DNA of 9,775 nt from Acidobacteriota bacterium (GCA_021810815.1 JAJZHR010000053.1:1-9775), one strand, 5' to 3'; positions 1 to 6,216 are shown, numbered from the stretch's first letter. Program-made: numbers and translations. Notes: a model not told the origin generated them from the sequence alone.

Positions 1-1017
1 TCCGGTGGACTCGCCGACTTCGATCATTTCCACGGACAGCTCCGGGAAGACCTTGGTGTTTTGCAGGCTGATGGCCAGCCCCGTCCCCTCGCGCACGCTG
101 GCGACGGAGGTGAAGACGGCCTTGCTGATCTGGCGGCTGGCGATGGAGCGCGCCGCTGTTTCCAGCGACGGCACCAGCGGAAGTCCGCCGGTGAGCAGCG
201 TGGAGAGCGTCCGCGAAAACAGCGCCACCTGATACTTCAGCCAGATGTTGCCGAAGATGGGCGAGCCCACGCGAATCTTGTCCACCATGTCCGCTCCGGC
301 GTCGGTCTGCGCCCAGCGATACAGCACATAGCCGAGGATGCCAACGGCAATCGCAGTGTAGATTCCGTACTTCTGAGCGTAGTTTCCCAGCGACAGCAGG
401 AAGATGGTGAGCGCGGGAAGCTGAGCGTCGATCTGGTCGTACAGTTGCGCGAAACGCGGCACCACGAAGCTGATGAGGAAGATGAAGAGGCCCGTGATCA
501 TGATGACCAGCAGCGCCGGATACACCAGCGACGCCTTCAGCTTCTTGCCAAAGGTGAGTGCGACCTTCTGGAACGCGAGATACCGCTCCAGCACCTCTTC
601 CAGGTTGCCCGAGCGCTCGCCCGCCTGCAATGTGACGGTGTAGATGATGGGGAAGCCGCCCTGCGCCTCGAACGCGGCTGAGAGCGACTCGCCCGTGCGC
701 ACGCGGACGGCCACATCCTCCAGTTGCGCGCGGAAGAGTTCGTTCTTCTGCCGCTTGGCCAGCAGTTCCATCGACGACAGAATTGGCAGGCCAGCCTTGA
801 TGAGCGTGAGGAACTGCTGGTTGAAGATGAGGAATGTGTCCAGCTTGGCGCGCTTCTTGCTCCCGCGCCCAGCGGTCATCCCCCGCGCCTTCACCGAATA
901 GACGTAGTACCCAGCCTGGGTGAAGCGTGCGCGCAGCTCCTCCGCAGACGCGGCCGCCTGCACCTGCTCCTGCACTCTTCCCCGCTCATCGGCCAGCTTG
1001 ACGACGAATTCATTCAT
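1..1017 (-). CDS. pilC: Type II secretion F / PilC-family inner-membrane protein (3' end cut by window edge)
   Basis: This is the polytopic inner-membrane platform protein of a type IV pilus or type II secretion machine. In this family it couples the cytoplasmic ATPases to pilin assembly. The 339 visible residues have the family order. A soluble N-terminal part is followed by a first T2SSF domain from about residue 65, with FNQQFLTLIKAGLPI and later LQAGERSGNLEEVLERY. A membrane segment follows (ASLVYPALLVIMITGLFIF, then FVVPRF), then a second one (IAVGILGYVLYRW). The second T2SSF domain begins near FSRTLSTLLTGGLPLVPSLE. The frame is open at the edge and ends in EVGESTG, so roughly 60 residues of a usual ~400 are missing. 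The ATG at 1017 gives the standard family N terminus (MNEFVVKLADERG); its upstream ribosome-binding sequence (GGCTGGGG) is only fair. The HpnI-like gene lies upstream on the same strand across 158 nt. PilC is more likely than GspF, but the two cannot be separated on this sequence alone. Confidence 0.9.
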   Translation of the reverse strand, partial: MNEFVVKLADERGRVQEQVQAAASAEELRARFTQAGYYVYSVKARGMTAGRGSKKRAKLDTFLIFNQQFLTLIKAGLPILSSMELLAKRQKNELFRAQLEDVAVRVRTGESLSAAFEAQGGFPIIYTVTLQAGERSGNLEEVLERYLAFQKVALTFGKKLKASLVYPALLVIMITGLFIFLISFVVPRFAQLYDQIDAQLPALTIFLLSLGNYAQKYGIYTAIAVGILGYVLYRWAQTDAGADMVDKIRVGSPIFGNIWLKYQVALFSRTLSTLLTGGLPLVPSLETAARSIASRQISKAVFTSVASVREGTGLAISLQNTKVFPELSVEMIEVGESTG

Positions 1018-1175
1018 GCCCCAGCCTTTTGCGTGGCTTCAACAGTGGAGTGTCCTCCGCCCCACCGTTTGAAAACCTGATCGCGCCGTCCAAACATCCT
1101 GTTCGGTCGTGCTGTTCCGGTCGCTGTGGACTCCGCTCGACTCCTACGATAGCAGTTTCCTGGCTGTTCCCGCGT

Positions 1176-2480
1176 CTACCGGACGGGCCGCATCACGCCA
1201 TCCACGCCGAGTTCGAACAGCTCCCCGCGCCACACGATGCGCCTGCTGCCATAGCTCATCGCCCAGAAGAAGAAGCCCATCAGGTCGCGCGCCGGGAACA
1301 GCAGCATGGTGCGCCAGAGCTGCCTCTCGCGCACCACAAAGCGGCCTATCATCCACGCCTGCAACATCCTGCCCGCCACGCTGAAGGCCAGCAGGGCGAC
1401 GCCGAGCCAGGGCCGGCCCAGCAGCAAGGCTCCGAAAAGAGCGAGCAGGCCAAAGGGGGTTCCGAAGGTGAGCGAGGTGCCGAAGTGGCCCTTGGGGCGG
1501 GACATGCGCGTGCTTTTCATCCAGCGCACCTGGTGTTTCACTGAATTCACAAAACTGACATTCAGAACGATATGGTCAATCGCGTAGCCGCTCAGCACCA
1601 CCGTCCGCCCCTGCGCCGCCACACGGTCGCCAAGGATGAAGTCGTCCGAGCAATACTGGCCCATGCTGTCAAAGCCACCCATGGCGTCCACGCACTCGCG
1701 CCGCACCGCCATGGTCGGCCCCAGCACAAACCGCATTCCTTCCAGCAGGTTGGCCACCACCACGCCAGAGGACATTTCGATGGACATGCCCACCGCCTCC
1801 AGCCGCGCCCAGATGCCACCCTCCTCCGCGACGCCGCGATACAGGCAGGTGACCGCGCCGACCTTCGGATCAAGAAACGGCGCCGCCACTGCGCTCAGGT
1901 ATCCGTGGCCCACGCGCACATCGCTGTCGCTGATCACCCACACGTCATGCCCTGCGGCCTCGGCCATCTTCGCCATGGAGCAGACCTTCGCGTTGGCCGC
2001 CCAGGGTTCGCCGCTGGTGACGATTTTCGTTGGAATGCGCGGAAATTCGGAGGCCACAGAGGCTGCGATCTGCAAGCCGGGGTCGTCGATGCGCCGCGCG
2101 CAGAACATCATTTCAAATCGCGGCGGCGAAAGCTGCGGCGTTGCAGGCTGCGGCGTTGAAGATTGCGGAGTTGAGGGCTGCGGGCTTGAAGATTCCGGGG
2201 CTACCGGGCCGGACGCGGCCGTTCCCGCCTCGTCGCCCGCCTGCCGATAGAAGCCGCGAAGGTTCTCCTCCAGCCCCGGCTCGCTGCCGTGCAGCGGCTT
2301 GAACATGCTCACCGGCAGCAGCGGTTGGTTCAGCGACCGCAGTGCGGACTCCTGCTGCCGCCTGCCTGCGCAGAAGCGGACCACGCCCGCAGCCACCAGG
2401 CCCAGGAAGACCGTTGACGTCAGCAAGCCGAACAAGCCAACGGCAAGCGCCACCCATCCGACGGATTGTTGTATAGGCAT
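1176..2480 (-). CDS. hpnI: HpnI-like GT21 glycosyltransferase with a repeat-encoded Pro/Ser/Thr/Gln insert
   Basis: This is a membrane-bound family 2/21 glycosyltransferase of the ceramide-glucosyltransferase type, which in bacteria includes HpnI (adds an N-acetylglucosamine to bacteriohopanetetrol). Numbered from the ATG at 2480 (434 aa), it has an N-terminal membrane helix at about residues 7-34 and KPLHGSEPGLEENL at 61-74. FCARRIDDPG follows the insert, the DSD motif is at 185-187, SDDF at 278-281 (D3) and QVRW at 317-320. Three or so hydrophobic segments lie at the C terminus. The order D1, DSD, DD, QxxRW is the GT21 signature. An in-frame GTG at 2549 would add 23 residues but has no ribosome-binding site; the ATG at 2480 has AGGGA about 10 nt upstream. 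A low-complexity stretch of about 40 residues (about 81-121) replaces the short loop usually found there. No other hpn genes are visible, so the substrate is inferred; another lipid glycosyltransferase is possible. Confidence 0.8.
   Translation of the reverse strand: MPIQQSVGWVALAVGLFGLLTSTVFLGLVAAGVVRFCAGRRQQESALRSLNQPLLPVSMFKPLHGSEPGLEENLRGFYRQAGDEAGTAASGPVAPESSSPQPSTPQSSTPQPATPQLSPPRFEMMFCARRIDDPGLQIAASVASEFPRIPTKIVTSGEPWAANAKVCSMAKMAEAAGHDVWVISDSDVRVGHGYLSAVAAPFLDPKVGAVTCLYRGVAEEGGIWARLEAVGMSIEMSSGVVVANLLEGMRFVLGPTMAVRRECVDAMGGFDSMGQYCSDDFILGDRVAAQGRTVVLSGYAIDHIVLNVSFVNSVKHQVRWMKSTRMSRPKGHFGTSLTFGTPFGLLALFGALLLGRPWLGVALLAFSVAGRMLQAWMIGRFVVRERQLWRTMLLFPARDLMGFFFWAMSYGSRRIVWRGELFELGVDGVMRPVR
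2132..2206 (-). repeat. Imperfect 15-bp tandem repeat inside the glycosyltransferase gene
   Basis: On the plus strand four consecutive 15-nt units are readable: GCTGCGGCGTTGCAG (2132), GCTGCGGCGTTGAAG (2147), ATTGCGGAGTTGAGG (2162) and GCTGCGGGCTTGAAG (2177), followed by a partial ATTCCGGGG. In the coding direction the unit is close to CTTCAACGCCGCAGC and encodes five-residue repeats such as STPQS, STPQP and ATPQL. The length is a multiple of three, so copy-number change would keep the frame. It falls in a surface-loop position of the GT-A fold, between the N-terminal KPLHG block and the FCARR block. Confidence 0.85.
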
Positions 2481-2576
2481 GATGGCCAAATCCCTGCGTA
2501 CGCGACCCTGAAGCAGTCTACGCGATACTGCGAATATTCCATCCCACACTTCGCAAACGAGCCACGGCGGAGGCGC

Positions 2577-2592
2577 GCAGACTTCCGTCTGC
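2577..2592. promoter_or_regulatory. Inverted repeat in the divergent hpnI-like/bacilliredoxin spacer
   Basis: GCAGAC-TTCC-GTCTGC is a perfect 6-bp inverted repeat with a 4-nt spacer, in the spacer of about 208 nt between the two divergent starts (2480 and 2689). It could be an operator or a small hairpin; on the minus strand the loop reads GGAA, a GNRA tetraloop. I see no sequence that names the binding protein. Confidence 0.3.
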
Positions 2593-2655
2593 CGCAGCGT
2601 GGACTTCCTTGCAGCGCGTACTCAGGGCGCGACCAGTACAATGAAACAGGCAGCC

Positions 2656-2671
2656 GCGAAGCGCGCTTCGC
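2656..2671 (+). promoter_or_regulatory. 16-bp perfect palindrome just before the bacilliredoxin ribosome-binding site
   Basis: GCGAAGCGCGCTTCGC is a perfect palindrome ending 2 nt before the GGAGG at 2674-2678 that serves the ATG at 2689. It could fold in mRNA as a 6-bp stem with a CGCG loop, or act as a DNA operator. A possible -10 box, TACAAT, sits at 2637-2642; I found no matching -35 at the normal spacing. If that -10 is used, the palindrome is in the 5' leader. Confidence 0.4.
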
Positions 2672-2688
2672 CCGGAGGATATTCCCCA

Positions 2689-3114
2689 ATGTACCCAGAG
2701 ATGATGATTGCTCCCATGCGCGACGAACTGACGCGCGCCGGCATCGCAGAAGCACGCACGGCAGCCGATGTGGATGCTGCGCTCGCCCAGCCCGGAATCA
2801 CCATGCTCGTCGTGAACTCGATCTGCGGATGCGCGGCCGGCAAGATGCGTCCCGGCGTTCGGCTCGCTCTCCAGCACACGGTTCGGCCAGACCGCTCCAT
2901 CACCGTGTTCGCAGGCCAGGACCGCGAGGCCACCGAGCACGCGCGCACCAAGTTCGCCGGCCATCCCCCCACCTCGCCCGCCATCGCACTTTTGCGCGAC
3001 GGCAAGCTGGTGTACCTGATGCAGCGCTCTGCGATTGAGACCTCCACAGCGCCTGCCATCGCGCAGGAACTCGTCCGCGCGTTCGACACCTATTGCGCCA
3101 CCGCAACCGCCTAG
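2689..3114 (+). CDS. BrxA/BrxB-family bacilliredoxin (YphP/YqiW type)
   Basis: This is a small thioredoxin-fold protein of the YphP/YqiW (DUF1094) family, cytoplasmic. In Bacillus these remove bacillithiol from mixed disulfides on oxidised proteins. The 141-residue product starts MYPEMMIAPMRDELTRAG, matching the family N terminus. It carries the diagnostic VVNSICGCAAGKMRPG with the C-G-C active site, followed by an HTVRPDRSITVFAGQDREAT block and the AIALLRDGKLVYLMQR strand region. The start at 2689 is chosen because GGAGG lies 10 nt upstream and the length matches the family (about 140-145 aa). Upstream in-frame ATGs at 2599 and 2641 would add a low-complexity tail with no counterpart in the family. 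It stands alone, divergent from the glycosyltransferase and followed by a stem-loop. Whether this organism makes bacillithiol cannot be judged here, so the thiol partner is open. Confidence 0.88.
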   Translation: MYPEMMIAPMRDELTRAGIAEARTAADVDAALAQPGITMLVVNSICGCAAGKMRPGVRLALQHTVRPDRSITVFAGQDREATEHARTKFAGHPPTSPAIALLRDGKLVYLMQRSAIETSTAPAIAQELVRAFDTYCATATA

Positions 3115-3155
3115 CCTTTCAAAAGCAACCGCCGACACCAGCGAAATCCGGGTGC

Positions 3156-3181
3156 CCCACGTCTCGATTTTGAGACGTGGG
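3156..3181. repeat. Perfect 10-bp stem-loop downstream of the bacilliredoxin gene (REP-like or terminator)
   Basis: CCCACGTCTC (3156-3165), a GATTTT loop (3166-3171) and GAGACGTGGG (3172-3181) form a perfect 10-bp hairpin 42 nt after the bacilliredoxin stop. No T-run follows (TTCCTTCCGC), so it is not a textbook Rho-independent terminator. The flank GGGTGCCC before it resembles dispersed intergenic hairpins I associate with acidobacterial genomes; that recollection is unverified. It may protect the mRNA 3' end, stop transcription weakly, or be one copy of a genome-wide repeat. Confidence 0.6.
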
Positions 3182-3248
3182 TTCCTTCCGCGGCATCAGC
3201 CGCCATCCTTCCTCCATAAATTTCCGCAGCGAATGTCTCACCTCCGCA

Positions 3249-3272
3249 CACTTGCCGCCGATGGAGCAAGTG
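3249..3272 (+). promoter_or_regulatory. Inverted repeat overlapping the ribosome-binding site of the sigma-54 activator
   Basis: CACTTGC (3249-3255) and GCAAGTG (3266-3272) are perfectly complementary 7-nt arms around a 10-nt loop. The loop and the first base of the right arm hold the GGAG (3263-3266) that serves the ATG at 3277. It could be an operator, possibly for autoregulation, or a hairpin that tunes translation by presenting or hiding the GGAG. There is no direct evidence for either. Confidence 0.4.
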
Positions 3273-3276
3273 AGCC

Positions 3277-4320
3277 ATGTCCGCGACCCCATATAGCCCC
3301 TCCGCAGCAATGCATCCCTGGCCAGCGCCCTCGCTGCCAGGCCGCTATGGCATGGTGGGCGCGAGCACCAGCATGCACCGGCTCTTCGCCCAACTGGAGC
3401 GCATCGGGCCGCACTTCCGCACCGCTCTCATCGCTGGCGAGACAGGCACCGGCAAAGAGCTGGTCGCGCGCGCCCTGCACGACCTGAGCCCCGGAGCGGC
3501 AGGCCCGTTCATCACCTGCAACACATCGGCTCTTGTAGAAACTCTGCTCGAAAGCGAGCTTTTCGGCCACACGAAAGGAGCTTTCACCGGAGCCGTTTCC
3601 GACCGGGCCGGACTATTCGAGTCCGCCAACAAGGGAACTCTCTTCCTGGACGAAATCGGCGAGATGCCACTCAGCGCCCAGGCCAAGCTGCTGCGCGTGC
3701 TGCAGCACCATGAAGTGCAGCGTGTCGGCTCGACGCAGGCGCGCAAGCTGGAGGTGCGCGTCGTCGCCGCCACCAACCGCGATCTGCGTCCGCTCTCCGC
3801 TCTGGGCCAGTTCCGCCAGGACCTCTACTACCGGATTTCGATGGTGGAGATTCAACTTCCCTCCCTGCGCATGCGGCCCGACGACATCGCTCCTCTGGCG
3901 GAGCATTTCCTGGCGCAGTATGCGGCCCAGTACGGCAAAGCGGTGCGATGGATCGCTCCCGACGCCATGGACGCGATGGAGCAGCACACCTGGCCCGGCA
4001 ACGTCCGCGAATTGGAGAACGTGCTGGGCAACGCCGTGATGCAGGCGCAGGGCGAAACTCTGGCCTTGGCCGATCTCCCCCCGCTGCAGCCCAGATTGCT
4101 GCCTGCTGCCACAGGGGCAACGGACGACCCAGGCCTGCTGCGCCTGCAGGACGTAGTCCATCGCCACGTGCAACTGGTGCTGGAGCGCTGCTCCGGCAAC
4201 AAGCTCCGCGCCGCGGAACTGCTCGGCATCAGCCGCTCCACGCTCTACCGCATGCTGGACGCTCATGCGCTGCCGATGGCCTTCCCGGAGCGGAGCCAGG
4301 CCGTCAGCGCCCAGGGTTAG
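3277..4320 (+). CDS. Sigma-54-dependent transcriptional activator (AAA+ plus Fis-type HTH, no sensor domain)
   Basis: This 347-aa bacterial enhancer-binding protein remodels RNA polymerase-sigma-54 holoenzyme by ATP hydrolysis. Visible motifs are Walker A GETGTGKE (54-61), the sigma-54-contacting loop GAFTGA (100-105) and Walker B GTLFLDEIG (119-127). Sensor I is ATNRDL (164-169) and an arginine-finger region FRQDLYYRI lies near 178-186. WPGNVRELENVLGNA is the conserved end of the AAA+ domain. A Fis-like helix-turn-helix follows, with LRAAELLGISRSTLYRML in the last 40 or so residues. The AAA+ domain begins about 25 residues from the start, so there is no receiver, GAF or PAS domain: this is the short PspF-like architecture, usually controlled by a separate partner protein or at the level of expression. 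The start has GGAG 10 nt upstream inside an inverted repeat. No neighbouring histidine kinase or clear -24/-12 promoter was found, so the target genes are unknown. Confidence 0.92.
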   Translation: MSATPYSPSAAMHPWPAPSLPGRYGMVGASTSMHRLFAQLERIGPHFRTALIAGETGTGKELVARALHDLSPGAAGPFITCNTSALVETLLESELFGHTKGAFTGAVSDRAGLFESANKGTLFLDEIGEMPLSAQAKLLRVLQHHEVQRVGSTQARKLEVRVVAATNRDLRPLSALGQFRQDLYYRISMVEIQLPSLRMRPDDIAPLAEHFLAQYAAQYGKAVRWIAPDAMDAMEQHTWPGNVRELENVLGNAVMQAQGETLALADLPPLQPRLLPAATGATDDPGLLRLQDVVHRHVQLVLERCSGNKLRAAELLGISRSTLYRMLDAHALPMAFPERSQAVSAQG

Positions 4321-4495
4321 ACCGTCAGGGCCCGCAGGCAGAGGCGCAGCGCGGTCGCGGCGATCTCCATCAGCGGATGGCTCCGTCCGTTCCAGCTCGC
4401 TGCTCTCCAGTCGCGAACTCTCCAGTTCCCTGCCGTCAGGCGCCGTCCCCTCCAATGCGCAGCTCTCCCAGGCAAGCCTCCTGCTGCGGTCGGCG
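4321..4495. other. Non-coding spacer after the sigma-54 activator gene
   Basis: These 175 nt separate the stop of the sigma-54 activator from the stop of the convergent small gene. No convincing ORF or T-run terminator is visible. The middle and end are occupied by the degenerate 15-bp repeat at 4391-4480. Open frames cross the region on both strands, but they look like shadows or repeat-driven low-complexity translations. Confidence 0.6.
4391..4480. repeat. Degenerate 15-bp tandem repeat, about six units
   Basis: Cut every 15 nt, the units are TCCAGCTCGCTGCTC, TCCAGTCGCGAACTC, TCCAGTTCCCTGCCG, TCAGGCGCCGTCCCC, TCCAATGCGCAGCTC and TCCCAGGCAAGCCTC. All start with TC and four of the six end in CTC; the fourth is poorly preserved. 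It lies after the stop codon of the sigma-54 activator and before the small convergent gene. The stretch CTCCAATGCGCAGC (4450-4463) resembles the coding-strand unit CTTCAACGCCGCAGC of the glycosyltransferase repeat, differing at two bases and one missing C. Confidence 0.6.
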
Positions 4496-4666
4496 TCATG
4501 CCGCATGCCTCGTCGTGTAAGCCGCTTCCGAGCGCGCCACCGCCTGCGACTCGTCCTCGGCGAGATACACGCCGTACCGTCCCAGGATCTCGTCCACGAT
4601 GGAACGCGCCATCGTCAGAAAACAATCCTCCTCCACAACAGCTCCCAGTTGCGCAATTCGATCCAT
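4496..4666 (-). CDS. Small hypothetical protein, 56 aa
   Basis: I do not recognise this family. The product begins MDRIAQLGAVVEEDCFLTMA, continues RSIVDEILGRYGVYLAEDES and ends YTTRHAA. It looks soluble, with an acidic and hydrophobic amphipathic middle and no signal peptide or membrane segment. The start at 4666 is chosen because GGAGGG lies a few nt upstream, one of the best ribosome-binding sites in the window. The longer frame, up to an ATG at 4762, adds 32 residues without such a site. The gene is convergent with the sigma-54 activator and divergent from the ECF sigma operon. Balanced residue composition and the strong ribosome-binding site argue for a real gene, but there is no homology evidence here. 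Confidence 0.55.
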   Translation of the reverse strand: MDRIAQLGAVVEEDCFLTMARSIVDEILGRYGVYLAEDESQAVARSEAAYTTRHAA

Positions 4667-5224
4667 GGCAACCCTCCATTCTGGCGTTGCATGTTGCAAT
4701 CGCCGCGCCAGATTCAAATCGGGAAAGACTTTGGAGCTTCCGGGCAGAGCGGGAGAGGCCATCGCGCTCCCGAGCAGCCGTGGCCTCGATTGGCGACTTG
4801 AATGATCCGGATTTCCAGACTATTTCAGGCGAAGCAATGCCAGCAGCGCCAGGAGAGCGGCACCGAAGCCCTCCCTCTATCGACTGGCCCGGCGATTCCA
4901 TGAGGCGCACCGAAGTCACCGTGCGGCTGATGTTTTCTGTCCCGTTCCGCGACATGCGTCATGCTCGGCGAGACACCTGAATCTGCAACAGATGCAGGCA
5001 GGCTTGTCGCCCGTATCCCGCTTGATACAACCTTTGTCCTGAATCGCCCCTCAAATCCAGAAGCTAGTCTTCTCTATCCACTCCAACCCAGGCTCCCCCG
5101 GAAAAGCGCGATGAGCATCAACATACCTGCCTCAGACAACGATCCTCTCCCGCAATCGCACCGATTTCCCCTTATCCCCCTCACGCTGCACTCATATCCC
5201 ATTACTATGATTGAAGGAATACCG
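4667..5224. other. 558-nt divergent intergenic region upstream of the ECF sigma gene
   Basis: No convincing gene is visible. The frame of the sigma factor stays open back to an ATG at 4961 and passes an ATG at 5111, but the translated stretch lacks sigma-domain features and the best ribosome-binding site is at 5213-5219. The region must hold promoters for the small minus-strand gene and for the sigma operon. A weak ECF-like pair is CAACCTTT (5028-5035), then 15 nt, then TCAAAT (5051-5056). No tRNA, terminator or strong repeat was seen. Confidence 0.6.
5028..5056 (+). promoter_or_regulatory. Possible ECF-type (autoregulatory) promoter
   Basis: CAACCTTT at 5028-5035 resembles the AAC-core -35 element of ECF promoters, and TCAAAT at 5051 sits at a plausible -10 distance (15 nt). 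It would put the start site about 160 nt before the sigma gene. ECF sigma genes are often autoregulated, but the match is weak and the -10 is not a typical CGTC or TCTGA. Confidence 0.2.
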
Positions 5225-5884
5225 ATGAGCATCTCTCCAGCCACTCCCGCCGGAAACTTCCGGCGCAATCCGCCCATCAATGGGGAGGCCGAAGCGCTGG
5301 AACGCGCCCGGCTTGGAGATCCCGACGCCTTTGCGACCCTGTATTCCCTGCACAAACGGCGTGTCTACACGCTGTGCCTGCGGATGCTGGGCAATGTCTC
5401 TGAAGCCGAGGACATGACGCAGGAGGCATTTCTGCACCTCTTCCGCAAACTTGGCAGCTTCCGCGGCGAGTCCGCCTTCTCCACCTGGCTGCACCGCATG
5501 ACGGTGAATCTGGTGCTGATGCAGTTGCGCAAGAAGGGCCTGCAACTGGTTTCGCTGGAGGAGACGCTGAACCCGTCGCAGGAAGAAGGCCCCAAGCGCG
5601 ACTTCGGCACCGCCGACCCCACGCTGGCAGGCTCCGTGGATCGCGTCACGCTGGAGCGGGCGGTTGCCACGCTTCCCCCCGGCTATCGGCTCATTTTCGT
5701 CCTGCACGATGTGGAAGGATATGAGCACAACGAAATAGCCACCATGCTCGAGTGCTCCACCGGAAACAGCAAGTCGCAGTTGCACAAAGCGCGACTGAAG
5801 CTCCGCGAGATACTGCGCCAGAACGAGATGCTTGCGCCAAACGGGTTTATGCCCGAGACCGTCTCCAGGGAGGCCGCGAAATGA
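5225..5884 (+). CDS. ECF-type RNA polymerase sigma factor (RpoE/SigW-like)
   Basis: This 219-aa extracytoplasmic-function sigma factor directs RNA polymerase to a stress regulon. Sigma region 2 spans about residues 34-105, with DPDAFATLYSLHKRRVYTLC, AEDMTQEAFLHLFRKL (61-76) and the -10-binding FSTWLHRMTVN (85-95). A variable linker (EETLNPSQEEGPKRDFG) leads to region 4, with LPPGYRLIFVLHDVEGYEHN and the helix-turn-helix EIATMLECSTGNSKSQLHKA followed by RLKLREIL. The ATG at 5225 is preferred because GAAGGAA is positioned about 6 nt upstream. Starts at 5111 or 4961 would add 38 or 88 residues outside the family. The stop overlaps the anti-sigma start (ATGA), so the two are translationally coupled, the usual arrangement for a sigma and its inhibitor. 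The regulon cannot be read from this window. Confidence 0.92.
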   Translation: MSISPATPAGNFRRNPPINGEAEALERARLGDPDAFATLYSLHKRRVYTLCLRMLGNVSEAEDMTQEAFLHLFRKLGSFRGESAFSTWLHRMTVNLVLMQLRKKGLQLVSLEETLNPSQEEGPKRDFGTADPTLAGSVDRVTLERAVATLPPGYRLIFVLHDVEGYEHNEIATMLECSTGNSKSQLHKARLKLREILRQNEMLAPNGFMPETVSREAAK

Positions 5885-6216
5885 CGAATCAGACGACCTC
5901 AGCGAATTTGCCCGGCAACCGTGCGGGCTCCACGGCGCACACGCCGAACGGCCACGCGGCCATCATCGGCGGCTTTACCTGCGAAGAATTCCAGGACCAG
6001 TTGCCGGAGCTGCTTTCCGCAGGAGGGGCCACATTCTCTGACCATCCACACCTGCAGGGCTGCGCCAACTGCTCCGCTCTGGTTCGCGACCTGCAATCCA
6101 TCGCAGAGGCGGCGCGCCAGCTTCTGCCGGCGCACGATCCCAGCCCCGCCTTGTGGGACCAGATCCAGAGTTCCCTGCAACGCGAATCGCACCTGTCCAC
6201 CGAAGGGAACGATTGA
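5881..6216 (+). CDS. Zinc-binding anti-sigma factor (ZAS / zf-HC2-like), soluble
   Basis: This 111-aa protein most likely binds and inhibits the ECF sigma factor encoded just upstream. It carries FTCEEFQDQLPELL with Cys34, and HLQGCANC giving the H57-x3-C61-x2-C64 zinc motif of the ZAS family, followed by a helical segment (ALVRDLQSIAEAARQLL) that in the family contacts the sigma factor. No transmembrane helix is present, so it would act in the cytoplasm, possibly as a redox or metal switch through the Cys/His cluster. The first 30 or so residues are low-complexity. Its ATG overlaps the sigma stop by 4 nt and has AGGGAGG at 5867-5873 as ribosome-binding site. A hairpin at 6228-6255 closes the operon. 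Assignment as partner rests on position and motif; sensor behaviour is inference. Confidence 0.85.
   Translation: MTNQTTSANLPGNRAGSTAHTPNGHAAIIGGFTCEEFQDQLPELLSAGGATFSDHPHLQGCANCSALVRDLQSIAEAARQLLPAHDPSPALWDQIQSSLQRESHLSTEGND

Noticed and set aside
2609..2642. TTGCAG with TACAAT as a promoter for bacilliredoxin
   Set aside because: The 22-nt spacer is too long for sigma-70; only the -10-like box was kept, as a note.
3613..4506. Long minus-strand open frame (297 codons) with an ELESS/RLESS-like repeat near its N terminus
   Set aside because: It is antisense to the well-supported sigma-54 activator; the repeat is just the 15-bp array read in reverse, and no domain is recognisable.
4317..4955. 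Minus-strand open frame of 212 codons covering the gene-poor region
   Set aside because: No domain or ribosome-binding site; the smaller 4496-4666 frame has a far better start and composition.
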